Shown here: positions 47,887-56,626 of the stretch, piece by piece
How positions within the stretch are numbered: position 1 is the first letter of the stretch
How the letters are laid out: every line of letters begins with the position of its first letter
Source: a bacterium
Lineage (GTDB): Bacteria > Bacillota > Clostridia > Oscillospirales > Ruminococcaceae
Direction: 5' to 3'
Assembly (NCBI GenBank): GCA_004561545.1
Contig: SFVK01000002.1
Location: 120,207 to 184,206, forward strand
Length of the DNA: 64,000 nucleotides
Notes under the pieces: generated by a model
Told to the model about the DNA's origin: nothing
The model's input: the letters and a program-made list of their open reading frames with translations, nothing else
Databases searched by the model: none
Made by a program: the position numbers and the translations under genes

Positions 47887-47930
47887 CGCACGGCTGTTTC
47901 ACATCACAAATCAGACAGAAAGGAATTTCC

Positions 47931-48176
47931 ATGCGTCTTGATAAATACTTAAAGGTCAGCCGTCTGATCAAGCGCCGCACCCTTGCCAACGAGGTAGCCG
48001 ACGCCGGCCGCGTGCTGGTCAACGGCAAGCCTGCCAAGGCCAGCTATGCGGTCAAGGTGGGGGATGAAATTGAGATCACCTTTGGCAACCGTCCCGTCCG
48101 GGTCCGCGTCCTCTCCACCGAGGAGCCAAAGGGCAAGGATGTGGCCCGGGAACTCTTTGAAATTCTCGAGGGCTGA
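47931..48176 (+). CDS. rqcP: RNA-binding S4-domain protein RqcP
   Basis: An 81-residue single S4 domain (MRLDKYLKVSRLIKRRTLANEVADAG ... VKVGDEIEI). Its Bacillus counterpart YabO/RqcP stabilises tRNA on stalled 50S subunits with RqcH during alanine tailing. It begins after GAAAGGAA and lies 44 bases past the hup terminator. Conserved neighbours mazG, yabP, yabQ and divIC confirm orthology. Confidence 0.92.
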   Translation: MRLDKYLKVSRLIKRRTLANEVADAGRVLVNGKPAKASYAVKVGDEIEITFGNRPVRVRVLSTEEPKGKDVARELFEILEG

Positions 48177-48247
48177 GTTCTATCCCGGGGGTTCTGCGCA
48201 TATCATTTACTGAAGCCAACAAGCCAACAGGAACAGAGGGATATGCC

Positions 48248-48553
48248 ATGTCAGAACCCATCAGCCAGGAGCAGGCTGCACTGCCTGCCCGCACCCATAC
48301 CCTGACCATGGAGAACCGCTCACGCCTGACGGTCACCGGTGTAACCCGGGTGATCAGCTGCGACGAGAGCGGCGCCACTTTGCAGACGCCGATGGGGGAC
48401 CTGACCATCGGCGGCCAGGAAATCCAGGTCAGCGAACTCTCGGTGCGCACCGGGGAGGTTCATCTCTCCGGCCGCATTGAGTACCTCCAGTATGCCGAAA
48501 ACCAGCAGAGCAAATCCGCGTCGGGCGGTTTTCTGACCCGGCTGCTGCACTGA
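48248..48553 (+). CDS. yabP: Sporulation protein YabP
   Basis: A 101-residue YabP/YqfC-family protein: RTHTLTMENRSRLTVTGV, then VISCDESGATLQTPMGDLTIGG and LSGRIEYLQY. In Bacillus it is needed for spore coat or cortex formation. yabQ starts 1 base after its stop. A paralogous family member, yqfC, is at 17642. Confidence 0.88.
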   Translation: MSEPISQEQAALPARTHTLTMENRSRLTVTGVTRVISCDESGATLQTPMGDLTIGGQEIQVSELSVRTGEVHLSGRIEYLQYAENQQSKSASGGFLTRLLH

Positions 48554-48554
48554 A

Positions 48555-49010
48555 ATGACCCCATCGCCGGCGCTTGCGGCTGTTTTTGGCGATGTGCTGC
48601 TCTGCCTGGGGGCCGGGCTGATGCTGGGCGCGCTGCGGGACGCTGCGGGGCTTGCACTGGGCGACGGCAGGGGGCGCTGCTTTTGCTGGGATGTTCTGAC
48701 CTTTATCCTGGCGGCCTTTGTGCTCTGCGGCTTTGCGGCGGGGGCTTCGGGCAGCGGGGTCAGCCGGTGGTATATGGCGGCCGGGCTGGGGCTTGGCGCG
48801 CTGGCGTGGCGGCTGGGGGTGTCCGGTGCGCTGCACCGGGGGCTGCGGCGCCTGCTGTGGGTCCTGTGCCTGCCGATGCGGGCCGTCAGCCATCATGTTG
48901 TGGTGCCCCTGCGCCGCGTTCTGGCGGTCCGAAGGAAAAATAAATCCCGGAAAAAGCCAAAAAAACAGAAAAATATGTTGCAAAAGGAACGCAAGATATT
49001 ATATAATTGA
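48555..49010 (+). CDS. yabQ: YabQ-like sporulation membrane protein
   Basis: A 151-residue protein with about four hydrophobic helices in the first 105 residues and a strongly basic tail (RRKNKSRKKPKKQK). Size, topology and position between yabP and divIC identify it as YabQ. It begins directly behind yabP, so translation is coupled. The divIC promoter lies inside its 3' end. Confidence 0.8.
   Translation: MTPSPALAAVFGDVLLCLGAGLMLGALRDAAGLALGDGRGRCFCWDVLTFILAAFVLCGFAAGASGSGVSRWYMAAGLGLGALAWRLGVSGALHRGLRRLLWVLCLPMRAVSHHVVVPLRRVLAVRRKNKSRKKPKKQKNMLQKERKILYN
48978..49007 (+). promoter_or_regulatory. promoter of divIC
   Basis: TTGCAA (48978-48983), 18-base spacer and TATAAT (49002-49007), within the last codons of yabQ. 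It frees the division gene from dependence on the sporulation pair. Confidence 0.75.
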
Positions 49011-49062
49011 AACTGCATAAAGCTATTTGTTGCGCGGGTCCGGGAAAAAGGGGGCATGCCGC

Positions 49063-49344
49063 TTGAATCATCGCAAACATTATACGCGGCGGTTGATCCC
49101 TGTCGTGGTGGTACTGCTGTTCTGCTGGCTGTTCTTCAGCCTGATCCAGTGCCAGATTACCATCAGCTCCAAGCGCCAGGAACTGGCAGGCGTTCAGGAA
49201 CAGCTCAGCGTTCAGCTGGCCAAAAATGAGGAGCTCAGCCGCTCACTGGATGACGGCGAGGATGCCATCATTGAGCGCATTGCCCGGGACGAAGGGTATG
49301 CCAAGCCCAACGAGCGCATCTGGGTGGATCTCAGCGGCAAATAA
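49063..49344 (+). CDS. divIC: Septum formation initiator DivIC/FtsB-like
   Basis: A 93-residue bitopic membrane protein: a short basic cytoplasmic start (NHRKHYTRR), one membrane helix (LIPVVVVLLFCWLFFSLI, about 11-28), a coiled coil (SSKRQELAGVQEQLSVQLAKN) and the terminal DEGYAKPNERIWVDL motif typical of DivIC. TTG 49063 lies 9 bases after AAAAAGGGGG, the only good ribosome site. It acts in the FtsL-DivIB-DivIC divisome complex. Confidence 0.9.
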   Translation: MNHRKHYTRRLIPVVVVLLFCWLFFSLIQCQITISSKRQELAGVQEQLSVQLAKNEELSRSLDDGEDAIIERIARDEGYAKPNERIWVDLSGK

Positions 49345-49456
49345 AATTGGATCGTCCGGGGACCGGCATTGCGGATCAAAGGTTCCCCTGATGAAAATAA
49401 ACATTCAGGCGCTTGCGGCAGCCCCGCGGCGCCGAACAGCAAAGGGGTATTCAAGT

Positions 49457-49939
49457 TTGGCATTACAGGTTGGGGATATTCTGGAAGGCAAGGTCACCGG
49501 CATCAAGCCGTTTGGCGCCTTCGTCGCTCTGCCGGAAAGCAAGACCGGCCTCGTGCACATCTCTGAGGTTTCCTATGAGTTTGTGCAGGATCTTACCGCT
49601 GTGCTGGAGGTGGGCCAGGCCGTCAAGGTCAAGGTGATCTCCATTGCGCCGGACGGCAAAATTGCGCTGTCCATCAAGCGCACGCAGCCCGCGCCGGAGC
49701 GTGCCCCGCGTGCTCCGCGCCCCCAGGGTCAGAACGGCGCCCCCCGCCAGGGCGGCCCCCGTCCTCCCAAGAAGGAGGCACCGCCCCGCGTGTGGCAGCC
49801 CAAGCCGGTTCAGCCTCAGGGCGAGATGAGCTTTGAGGACATGATGGCCCGCTACAAGACCCAGAGCGAGGAAAAGATCGCCGATCTCAAGCGCGTCACC
49901 GAGAATCATCGCGGCGGGTATTCCCGCCGTCGCGGCTGA
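49457..49939 (+). CDS. yabR: S1 RNA-binding domain protein (YabR-like)
   Basis: A 160-residue protein: one S1 domain (LQVGDILEGKVTGIKPFGAF, then GLVHISEV, KVKVISIAPDGKIALSI) followed by a Pro/Arg-rich disordered region and a C-terminal helical motif MSFEDMMARYKTQSEEKI seen in the YabR/YugI group. TTG 49457 lies 9 bases after AAAGGGG (49441-49447) and gives the usual family start; an ATG at 49391 would add 22 atypical residues. Confidence 0.9.
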   Translation: MALQVGDILEGKVTGIKPFGAFVALPESKTGLVHISEVSYEFVQDLTAVLEVGQAVKVKVISIAPDGKIALSIKRTQPAPERAPRAPRPQGQNGAPRQGGPRPPKKEAPPRVWQPKPVQPQGEMSFEDMMARYKTQSEEKIADLKRVTENHRGGYSRRRG

Positions 49940-50057
49940 GCGGCTGGCGGCAAGGCCGCAGCTTTCGGTTTCATGAATTTACCACAGGCTCTGCCGGGGG
50001 CAGGGCCTTTTTGGGTTTTGCTCCGTCAAATCCCGCTGAACAAGGAAAGGACACGTT

Positions 50058-51191
50058 ATGCCCACCCAGTACACATTGGTTGCTCCCTGCTTTTTCGGCA
50101 CCGAGCATACGCTCTCCTTTGAGGTCAAGCGCCTCGGCGCACAGAATGTCCGCGTCACGGATGGCCGTGTGGCCTTCGATGGGGATGCCTCCATGATTGC
50201 CGCCGCCAACCTCAATCTGCGCACTGCCGAGCGGGTGCTGCTTCTGCTCAAAACCTTCCCCGCATCCACCTTTGATGAGCTGTTTGACGGCGTGTATGCC
50301 ATCCCATGGGAGGAGCTGATCCCCGCCGATGCCCAGTTCCCCGTCAAGGGGTCCAGCTTGTCCAGCCAGCTTTCCAGCGTGCCGGCCTGCCAGAGTATTG
50401 TCAAAAAGGCGGTGGTCAAGCGGCTGCAATACGGTCACAAAACCTCCACCCTGCCCGAAACGGGCGCGGTGTACAAGATCCGTTTTGCGCTGCGCAAGAA
50501 TGTGGTGGAGGTCATGCTGGATACCTCCGGCGATGGCCTGCACAAGCGCGGCTACCGCAAAAACGCCACGCTGGCCCCCATCAAGGAGACGCTGGCCGCG
50601 GCCATTGCGGACCTGGGATTTGTGCGACGGGACAGCGTGGTGCAGGACCCTTTCTGCGGCTCGGGCACTATGGTGATCGAGGCGGCGCAGAAAGCCATGA
50701 ACATTGCCCCGGGCCTTCGCCGCCGCTTTGCCGCCGAACAGTTTGCCTTTGTGCCCGTCGCCCTCTGGGCCGAGCAGCGGCAGAAAGCCCTGGCACAGGT
50801 CCGTACCGACGCGGCCTTTGAGGGGGTTGGCTCCGACATTGATCCCGCCGCCGTGGCCCTGGCTGCCGCCAACGCAAAGCTGGCCGGGGTGGGGGACCGC
50901 TGCCATTTTGAGGTCCGCGACGTGAAGGACTTTGTACCCCGTCCCGGGGCTGTGGTGCTGACCAACCCGCCCTACGGGGAGCGCCTGGGCGATGCCGCCG
51001 GGGCCGCTGCCCTGGCCCGCACACTGGGGCAGGTGTGGAACGCCTCGCCCGCCGCCGGGCTGTACGCCATCACCGCCGACGCGGATTTTGAGGCCCACTT
51101 CGGGAAAAAAGCCACCAAGCGGCGCAAGATTTACAACGGAATGATTCCCTGCCAGCTCTATATGTACTATGAGCGGCCGGTCAAAAAATAA
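50058..51191 (+). CDS. THUMP-domain class I rRNA methyltransferase (RlmL/YpsC-like)
   Basis: A 377-residue SAM-dependent RNA methyltransferase. An N-terminal ferredoxin-like plus THUMP region (TLVAPCFFGTEHTLSFEVK; SSVPACQSIVKKAVVKRL) is followed by the Rossmann catalytic part with DPFCGSGTMVIEAAQKA (SAM site) and the N6/N2-methylase motif LTNPPYGERLGD. It resembles Firmicute YpsC and the RlmL N-terminal half (m2G on 23S rRNA). It lies 12 bases before the NYN-domain gene. Confidence 0.92.
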   Translation: MPTQYTLVAPCFFGTEHTLSFEVKRLGAQNVRVTDGRVAFDGDASMIAAANLNLRTAERVLLLLKTFPASTFDELFDGVYAIPWEELIPADAQFPVKGSSLSSQLSSVPACQSIVKKAVVKRLQYGHKTSTLPETGAVYKIRFALRKNVVEVMLDTSGDGLHKRGYRKNATLAPIKETLAAAIADLGFVRRDSVVQDPFCGSGTMVIEAAQKAMNIAPGLRRRFAAEQFAFVPVALWAEQRQKALAQVRTDAAFEGVGSDIDPAAVALAAANAKLAGVGDRCHFEVRDVKDFVPRPGAVVLTNPPYGERLGDAAGAAALARTLGQVWNASPAAGLYAITADADFEAHFGKKATKRRKIYNGMIPCQLYMYYERPVKK

Positions 51192-51203
51192 AAAGGAGCG
51201 GTT

Positions 51204-52025
51204 ATGCAAGATCTGAAACTGGCGGTCCTGATCGACGCCGACAATATCTCTCCCAAGTACGTCAAGGTGATTCTGGATGAGGCCGCGTCCTTCGGTGTGG
51301 CCACCTGCAAGCGCATTTACGGTGATTGGTCGGATGTCCGCCTCAAGAGCTGGAAGGATGTGCTGCTCAACAATTCCATCATCCCCATCCAGCAGTATGG
51401 CTACACCACCGGCAAGAACGCCACGGATTCCGCCATGATTATCGATGCCATGGACCTGCTCTATTCCGGCAGTGTGGACGGCTTTTGCATTGTCTCCTCG
51501 GACTCCGATTTCACCCGCCTGGCGGCCCGCCTGCGGGAGGCCGGGAAGCTGGTCATCGGCATGGGGGAGAGCAAAGCGCTGGGGCCCTTTGTCAAAGCCT
51601 GCGATCAGTTCAAATACCTCGACCTCATTCTGGACCATGGCAGCAATGAGGAAAACCCCCAGGATTCCGCTGCCGATGCGGAAGCAGCGGCCATGGCCGG
51701 TGCGGGGGACGATACCGCCATCAACCGGGATTCCATCTGCCGTCTGGTGCGGGATATGATCGACGAGATGGACGACGGCACCGGCTGGGTGCGCACCTCC
51801 CGGGTGGGGGATCAGCTCATCAAGCGCTACCCCGACTTTGACGTGCGCAACTTCGGCAGCAAAAGCCTGAATAAGTTTCTCATGACCTTCCCCAGCCTTG
51901 AGGTGGAGGAGCGCACCCTTCCCAACGGCAATCCCATTCAGTTTGTGCGCATCCGCCCGCTGCCCCGCAAGACCCAGACGGGAAAACCCGCCGCCAAGCG
52001 GCGCACGACCCGCAAGAAAGCATAA
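51204..52025 (+). CDS. NYN-domain / LOTUS (OST-HTH) protein
   Basis: A 273-residue protein. The N-terminal NYN (PIN-like RNase) domain runs from KLAVLIDADNIS through NATDSAMIIDAMDLLYSG and FCIVSSDSDFTRLAARLRE, with the acidic residues of the metal site (D13, D15, D78-type, DSD) present. The C-terminal LOTUS/OST-HTH domain (SICRLVRDMIDEM ... GWVRTSRVGDQLIKRYPDF) is a putative RNA-binding module. This bacterial NYN-LOTUS pair is widespread but uncharacterised; a ribonuclease role is inferred. AAAGGAG precedes the ATG. Confidence 0.9.
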   Translation: MQDLKLAVLIDADNISPKYVKVILDEAASFGVATCKRIYGDWSDVRLKSWKDVLLNNSIIPIQQYGYTTGKNATDSAMIIDAMDLLYSGSVDGFCIVSSDSDFTRLAARLREAGKLVIGMGESKALGPFVKACDQFKYLDLILDHGSNEENPQDSAADAEAAAMAGAGDDTAINRDSICRLVRDMIDEMDDGTGWVRTSRVGDQLIKRYPDFDVRNFGSKSLNKFLMTFPSLEVEERTLPNGNPIQFVRIRPLPRKTQTGKPAAKRRTTRKKA

Positions 52026-52051
52026 CCTCAACAAAGAAAGGAGGCGTCTCT

Positions 52052-52855
52052 GTGATCCAACTGAAAGAATCCGACCGCCCGACCATTGAGGCCTATATTT
52101 CCGCCGAGCCGGAAATGAACCTTTTCTTTTACGGCGACCTCCACAATTTTAACATCGGGGACGGCCCCGTGCGCATTTATGCGCTCCCCGGTGATACGGG
52201 CTGGGATGCGCTGATGCTGCGTTTTTTTGATGATTTTGTGGTTTACAGCCCTGATCCCGGCTATGATGCCGGGGCTGTGGGCGCCTTCCTTCGGCAGCAG
52301 GAGGAGGTGGGCTGCATCAGCGGCAAGCTGGAATGCGTTGCGCCGCTGACCCCCTTCTTTCCTGCCAAGACGCTGGAACCCACCTACATGAGCCGTTGCA
52401 ACACCCCGCCTGCCGCCTGCCCGCTGCCTGCGGGCGTCACAACCCGCAGAATGGGCGCGAAAGATGTGGAGGAGCTTCTGGATCTTTTGGAGGAAATTGA
52501 GGAATTCAAATCCAACCCTGCGGACGGCAGCCGCCGCAGCAAACAGCGCCAGAGTATGCTGGCCAATCTGGAAAAAGGGTCTCTCTGGTATGGCGTCTAT
52601 GAGGGCGAGCGTCTGGTCGCCACTGCCCAGACCAGTGCCGACAACGACCAGAGTGCCATGGTAGTCGGCGTTGCCACCCGCCCCGGATGCCGGGGCAAGG
52701 GGTATGCCAGCGCCGTGGTATCCGAGCTGTGCCGCAGCGCCTTCGCGGCGGGGCGGAAGTTCCTCTGTCTGTTCTACCACAACCCTGCCGCTGGACGCAT
52801 CTACCGCCGCCTTGGCTTTGAGGAACTGGGACAGTACGCTATGCTGCAGGACTGA
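52052..52855 (+). CDS. GNAT family N-acetyltransferase
   Basis: A 267-residue protein: an unassigned N-terminal half (about 1-130) and a C-terminal GNAT fold with the acetyl-CoA loop VGVATRPGCRGKGYASAVV and FYHNPAAGRIYRRLGF. Length and layout fit two-domain acetyltransferases of the FR47-like type. GTG 52052 follows AAAGGAGG. Substrate unknown. Confidence 0.88.
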   Translation: MIQLKESDRPTIEAYISAEPEMNLFFYGDLHNFNIGDGPVRIYALPGDTGWDALMLRFFDDFVVYSPDPGYDAGAVGAFLRQQEEVGCISGKLECVAPLTPFFPAKTLEPTYMSRCNTPPAACPLPAGVTTRRMGAKDVEELLDLLEEIEEFKSNPADGSRRSKQRQSMLANLEKGSLWYGVYEGERLVATAQTSADNDQSAMVVGVATRPGCRGKGYASAVVSELCRSAFAAGRKFLCLFYHNPAAGRIYRRLGFEELGQYAMLQD

Positions 52856-52870
52856 AGCCGTGAATCAACC

Positions 52871-52912
52871 ACAAACCCCGCCGGGACACCTGCACGTTCC
52901 GGCGGGGTTTGT
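52871..52912. terminator. bidirectional terminator
   Basis: Perfect 14-base stem ACAAACCCCGCCGG (52871-52884) / CCGGCGGGGTTTGT (52899-52912) between the convergent GNAT and membrane-protein genes. Confidence 0.8.
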
Positions 52913-52918
52913 GATGGA

Positions 52919-54805
52919 TCAACGGCTGATCCGGTAAACCCGGCAGCTGCCGTTTTTGTACCAGAGCGGATACCGGGCGGTATACCATGGCTCGTTTGCT
53001 GTCGGAAATCTTCCATAAACGGTATGGTCGAACAGCACATAGTCAATGCCCCACCGGGCCAGCAAAGCTTCGTCCGGAGATTCATACAGCTCCTGCATGG
53101 CATAATACTCCGCAGTATAGTCCATGCCGTGGTAATAGACAAAGCTGCCGGACCCGCACAGAATCCGTCGCCCGGCCAGGCTGAACACCGGGCAGAGATG
53201 GCTGTCGCTGGTCAGGAACAGGGCGTCCGGTTCAGCGTTCTCATCCACATAACCGGCCAGAGCGATGTCGTCGGCGCTCCACTGCGTGTAATCGCTCAGC
53301 AGTTCCCGTCCCACCGTCAGCACGCTGCCGAACATGGCGACAAAACAGCAGCAGGTCAGCCCCAGCGCCCGCCAGGGCAGCGAGCGGAACCGGCCGAACC
53401 AATCCACCAACAGATTGGCCACCAAAATGCACCCCAGCAGATGCCAGACAAACAGCAGCTTGTTGTTGTCGTAAGGGTTGGGCTGAAACACCACAACCTC
53501 GGCCAGCGCCAGGATGGCCAGCCCGCCGCCGTAGAACCAGCGCTGCTTCGGCGCGGCGTGGAAAAAGGCGGGAAGGAGCAGCAGATAGACAAGACCGATG
53601 TTCTTGATGTAAAACCAGAAATAGTTGTCCTTCAGCGTGCCGTCGTCGCTGCCGTTGATCCAGTTGAAATGCAGCCGCAGCATATTCTGCCCGCCCAGGG
53701 ACTGGGCAAAGACAGTGCTCCACATCTGTGCCAGCCAGACCACGCCGCACACCGCCGCCAGCAGAACCCAGGGCGGCAGCACCTCCCGCGTGCGGGAACG
53801 GCGGAGCAGCGTGTAGATAGCGCACACCAGGCAGATCAGGACCAGCGCCAGGGCGGAATGGGTGTGCATCAGCGGCAGGGGAAGCACCAGCGCGGCCAGC
53901 GGCAACCAGAGCTGCGGCGTTTCCTCCATGCAGAACCGCCACAAAAGATACAGAGCGGGGAACAGTACGCTCCACCCGAACAGCGTTGCCCGCTGGGGAA
54001 TCAGCAAATCCACAATGGGATTGACCCACAGGATGTTCCGGCTGGTGTAATTGGTGGGCGTGGTATAAAACCCGGTAAAAATTCCGGCAAAATCCGCTGC
54101 GCTGCCCAGAAAATAAACAAACCCCAACCCACTGCCCATAAAGAAGAGCCAGAAAGCCAGACAGGCCTTTCCCGCGCTGTTCAAAAGCCGGCAGGCCAGC
54201 TGCCATGCCATGCCGTAAACGCTGAGGAATGCGGGCAGCATGGGCAGCAGATAAGCGGTTTTCAGCCCGGCCCCCAGCACCACAAACACGCTGGAAACCG
54301 TCTCGCACAGAAAAGGGTACCCAAACCGGTGCCCGCCGCCCAGCAGGGGATAGTCAGGCGGGAATTTTCCCGTCACCGCAATGTTTTTGATGAATCCCAG
54401 ATGCATCGCCATATCGCCGTAGCAGCTCTGCCCGGTGTGATAGGCGCCGTCCACCATATGGAGCACATGGGTGTAAAGCAGCGCCAGCGTCAAAAGGCAC
54501 ACCGGAACCAGGCAGGCCCACATGGCCGTGCCGTTTGGGTCGGGTTCAAAGCGGCCCCGGGGACCGGTGCGCACCAGCCAAATCCCCAGTGCGGCGACCA
54601 GAACAGCCGACAGGAGAACCGCCGCCGTGCCAAATCCCAGGACAACCGCCAGCGCCGCCGGAACCAGGGCCAGCAGGGAAACGCCGAACCCGCATCCCAG
54701 CGGGACCAGCACCGGGGCGCCCTCCTGCGGCAGGGCGCGCCGTGCCGCCGCCAGCCCGACGGCCAGAAACAGCGCCAGATAACACACACTCACAACAGTT
54801 GCCAT
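52919..54805 (-). CDS. Large polytopic membrane protein, GT-C glycosyltransferase-like
   Basis: A 628-residue membrane protein with about 13 helices. A large first loop holds SCYGDMAMHLGFIKNIAV and PPDYPLLGGGHRFGYPFL; the D-M-A-M-H pattern recalls the catalytic acidic loop of GT-C/dolichyl-mannosyltransferase-type enzymes. The C-terminal 110 residues are soluble (SADDIALAGYVDEN; FLTSDSHLCPVFSLAGR). It starts 6 bases after the radical SAM gene, so the pair forms an operon. Acceptor and sugar unknown. Confidence 0.7.
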   Translation of the reverse strand: MATVVSVCYLALFLAVGLAAARRALPQEGAPVLVPLGCGFGVSLLALVPAALAVVLGFGTAAVLLSAVLVAALGIWLVRTGPRGRFEPDPNGTAMWACLVPVCLLTLALLYTHVLHMVDGAYHTGQSCYGDMAMHLGFIKNIAVTGKFPPDYPLLGGGHRFGYPFLCETVSSVFVVLGAGLKTAYLLPMLPAFLSVYGMAWQLACRLLNSAGKACLAFWLFFMGSGLGFVYFLGSAADFAGIFTGFYTTPTNYTSRNILWVNPIVDLLIPQRATLFGWSVLFPALYLLWRFCMEETPQLWLPLAALVLPLPLMHTHSALALVLICLVCAIYTLLRRSRTREVLPPWVLLAAVCGVVWLAQMWSTVFAQSLGGQNMLRLHFNWINGSDDGTLKDNYFWFYIKNIGLVYLLLLPAFFHAAPKQRWFYGGGLAILALAEVVVFQPNPYDNNKLLFVWHLLGCILVANLLVDWFGRFRSLPWRALGLTCCCFVAMFGSVLTVGRELLSDYTQWSADDIALAGYVDENAEPDALFLTSDSHLCPVFSLAGRRILCGSGSFVYYHGMDYTAEYYAMQELYESPDEALLARWGIDYVLFDHTVYGRFPTANEPWYTARYPLWYKNGSCRVYRISR

Positions 54806-54810
54806 GGCAT

Positions 54811-55725
54811 TCAGATTCCTTCCAGATCAAAGGGCGGGGTGTATTCCTCCCGCGCGCTGCTTTTCTCCTGCATATATCCTTCGGTCAGCCCCAGTTCCAC
54901 GGCGGCATTGACCACCTTGCGGTATTCATAGGTGGTCACCCGGCGGGCAAGGCCCTGTTCTGCGGCCCGGTGGAAGGGCGTGAACTGGCTCATCAGACTG
55001 GGCACAAATTCCACGCAGGTCTCTTTGCGCAGCGCGTCACAGCGGCGCAGCACCGCAATGCTGTCCTCACTGTGACCGGGCAGAACTAGATGCCGCACAA
55101 TCACGCCGCGCTTCAGAAAGCCCCCGCCGTCAAACACCGGCGCGCCGGTCTGAATCAGCATCTGCCGGATGGCCGCATCCGCCACGGCAGGGTAGTCCGC
55201 TGCGGCCGAAAGCTGCTGCGCCAGCGCCGGGCTGGCATATTTGTAATCTGCCAGCCAGATGTCCACATATCCCGCCAGCGCCCGCACGGTGTCAACGGTC
55301 TCATACCCGCCGGTGTTGTACACCACCGGAAGGCGCAGCCCCTGCGCCCGGGCCTGGTCCAGCGCTTCGGTGATCCAGGGCAGCCACTGGGTGGCGGTTA
55401 CAAGGTTCAGGTTTTTGGCGCCCTTTTGCTGCAATTCCAGAAAAATCTCCGCCAGCCGCCCGGCGCTGATGGCCTTCCCTAGGCCCTCCTGGCTGATCCG
55501 GTAATTTTGGCAGTAGCAGCATTTCAGCGGGCATCCGGTAAAAAATACCGTGCCGCTGCCTGCGGCGTCCTCCGGGTCCCCGCTCAGGCAGGGCTCCTCC
55601 CAGTGATGCAGCGCGGCGCGGGCGGCGAACAGCGTATCCCCCGCGCCGCAGAATCCCCGCTGCCCTGCGGCCCGGTTGGCACCGCACTGCCGCGGGCACA
55701 GGCTGCAATGATCAGGCAAATGCAT
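54811..55725 (-). CDS. Radical SAM protein, PFL-activating-enzyme-like
   Basis: A 304-residue radical SAM protein with an N-terminal Cys cluster (CSLCPRQCGANR ... GFCGAG) and the SAM-binding FTGCPLKCCYCQN (C-x3-C-x2-C), followed by YNTGGYETVDTVR and WLADYKYASP. This layout fits the group related to pyruvate-formate-lyase activase and AmmeMemoRadiSam proteins. ATG 55725 (minus) follows AAGGAGG. No glycyl-radical enzyme is beside it, so its target is unknown. Confidence 0.85.
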   Translation of the reverse strand: MHLPDHCSLCPRQCGANRAAGQRGFCGAGDTLFAARAALHHWEEPCLSGDPEDAAGSGTVFFTGCPLKCCYCQNYRISQEGLGKAISAGRLAEIFLELQQKGAKNLNLVTATQWLPWITEALDQARAQGLRLPVVYNTGGYETVDTVRALAGYVDIWLADYKYASPALAQQLSAAADYPAVADAAIRQMLIQTGAPVFDGGGFLKRGVIVRHLVLPGHSEDSIAVLRRCDALRKETCVEFVPSLMSQFTPFHRAAEQGLARRVTTYEYRKVVNAAVELGLTEGYMQEKSSAREEYTPPFDLEGI

Positions 55726-55781
55726 TTTGTGACCTCCTTGCCGGATCTTCGGTGAAAAAAGTTGGGTATTTGCCATTCAGT

Positions 55782-55811
55782 TTACCACAAAACGGAAAAA
55801 TGTGGTATACT
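55782..55811 (+). promoter_or_regulatory. deoD promoter with operator-like inverted repeat
   Basis: A -35 like TTACCA (55782-55787), 18-base spacer and TATACT (55806-55811) with TGG before it. TACCACA (55783-55789) and TGTGGTA (55801-55807) form a perfect 7-bp inverted repeat that covers both promoter boxes. Confidence 0.6.
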
Positions 55812-55888
55812 AAAGAAAACATTTTCCCTGCCCGGGGCGCTTGCGCGTGTTCCGGGCGGCAAACCAAAGTAAAGGAGCGTGTTTTTTC

Positions 55889-56626
55889 ATGTCAACCCCT
55901 CATAACCGCGCCGCCAAAGGCGACTTTGCCAAAACGGTTCTCATGCCCGGCGACCCGCTGCGCGCCAAATTCATTGCCGAAACCTTCCTGGAAAATCCCC
56001 GCCTTGTCACCGATGTCCGCGGTATGCTGGGATATACCGGAACCTTCCAGGGCCGTCCCGTCAGTGTGATGGGCAGCGGCATGGGGATGCCGTCCATCGG
56101 TATTTATTCCTACGAGCTGTACAGCCAGTACGGGGTGGAGAACATCATCCGTATTGGCTCCGCCGGCTCTTACAGCGAGAAAGCGAAAATCTTTGACGTG
56201 GTTCTGGCCACCGGCGCCGTCAGCGAGAGCAACTATGCCCTCACCCAGTCCGGCGACCCCGACACGGTCCAGCTGCCCAGCCCTGAGCTGAACGCCGCGC
56301 TCAGGGCCAGCGCGCAGGCCCAGGGCATCCCCCTCACCGAGGGCAACATCCATTCCTCCGACGTTTTCTACCGCGAGGATGACGGCCAGCGCCCCACTTA
56401 CTGGGAAAAGCTGCGGGACGAGCAGGGCTGTCTGTGCGTGGAGATGGAGAGCTTCGCGCTGTTCCACAACGCCAAGGTGCTGGGCAAGCGGGCCGCCTGC
56501 CTGCTGACCATTTCGGACAGCTTTGTTTCCCCCGAAATCACCACCCCGGAACAGCGCCAGACCAGCTTTACCGATATGATGAAGGTGGCTTTGAGCGCCG
56601 GGCAGTATCTGGAGGGAACCCTGTGA
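55889..56626 (+). CDS. deoD: Purine-nucleoside phosphorylase, DeoD type
   Basis: A 245-residue hexameric-type PNP that splits purine nucleosides with phosphate. Motifs: VLMPGDPLRAKFIAE, GSGMGMPSIGIYSYEL, IIRIGSAGSY, CVEMESFALF and TISDSF. ATG 55889 follows AAAGGAG. Its stop overlaps the cdd start, and the BMP lipoproteins follow, pointing to a nucleoside salvage unit. Confidence 0.95.
   Translation: MSTPHNRAAKGDFAKTVLMPGDPLRAKFIAETFLENPRLVTDVRGMLGYTGTFQGRPVSVMGSGMGMPSIGIYSYELYSQYGVENIIRIGSAGSYSEKAKIFDVVLATGAVSESNYALTQSGDPDTVQLPSPELNAALRASAQAQGIPLTEGNIHSSDVFYREDDGQRPTYWEKLRDEQGCLCVEMESFALFHNAKVLGKRAACLLTISDSFVSPEITTPEQRQTSFTDMMKVALSAGQYLEGTL

Noticed and set aside
47534..47931. HU gene between mazG and rqcP as a possible insertion
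   Set aside because: The order mazG-hup-rqcP-yabP is common in clostridia, so it is normal synteny.
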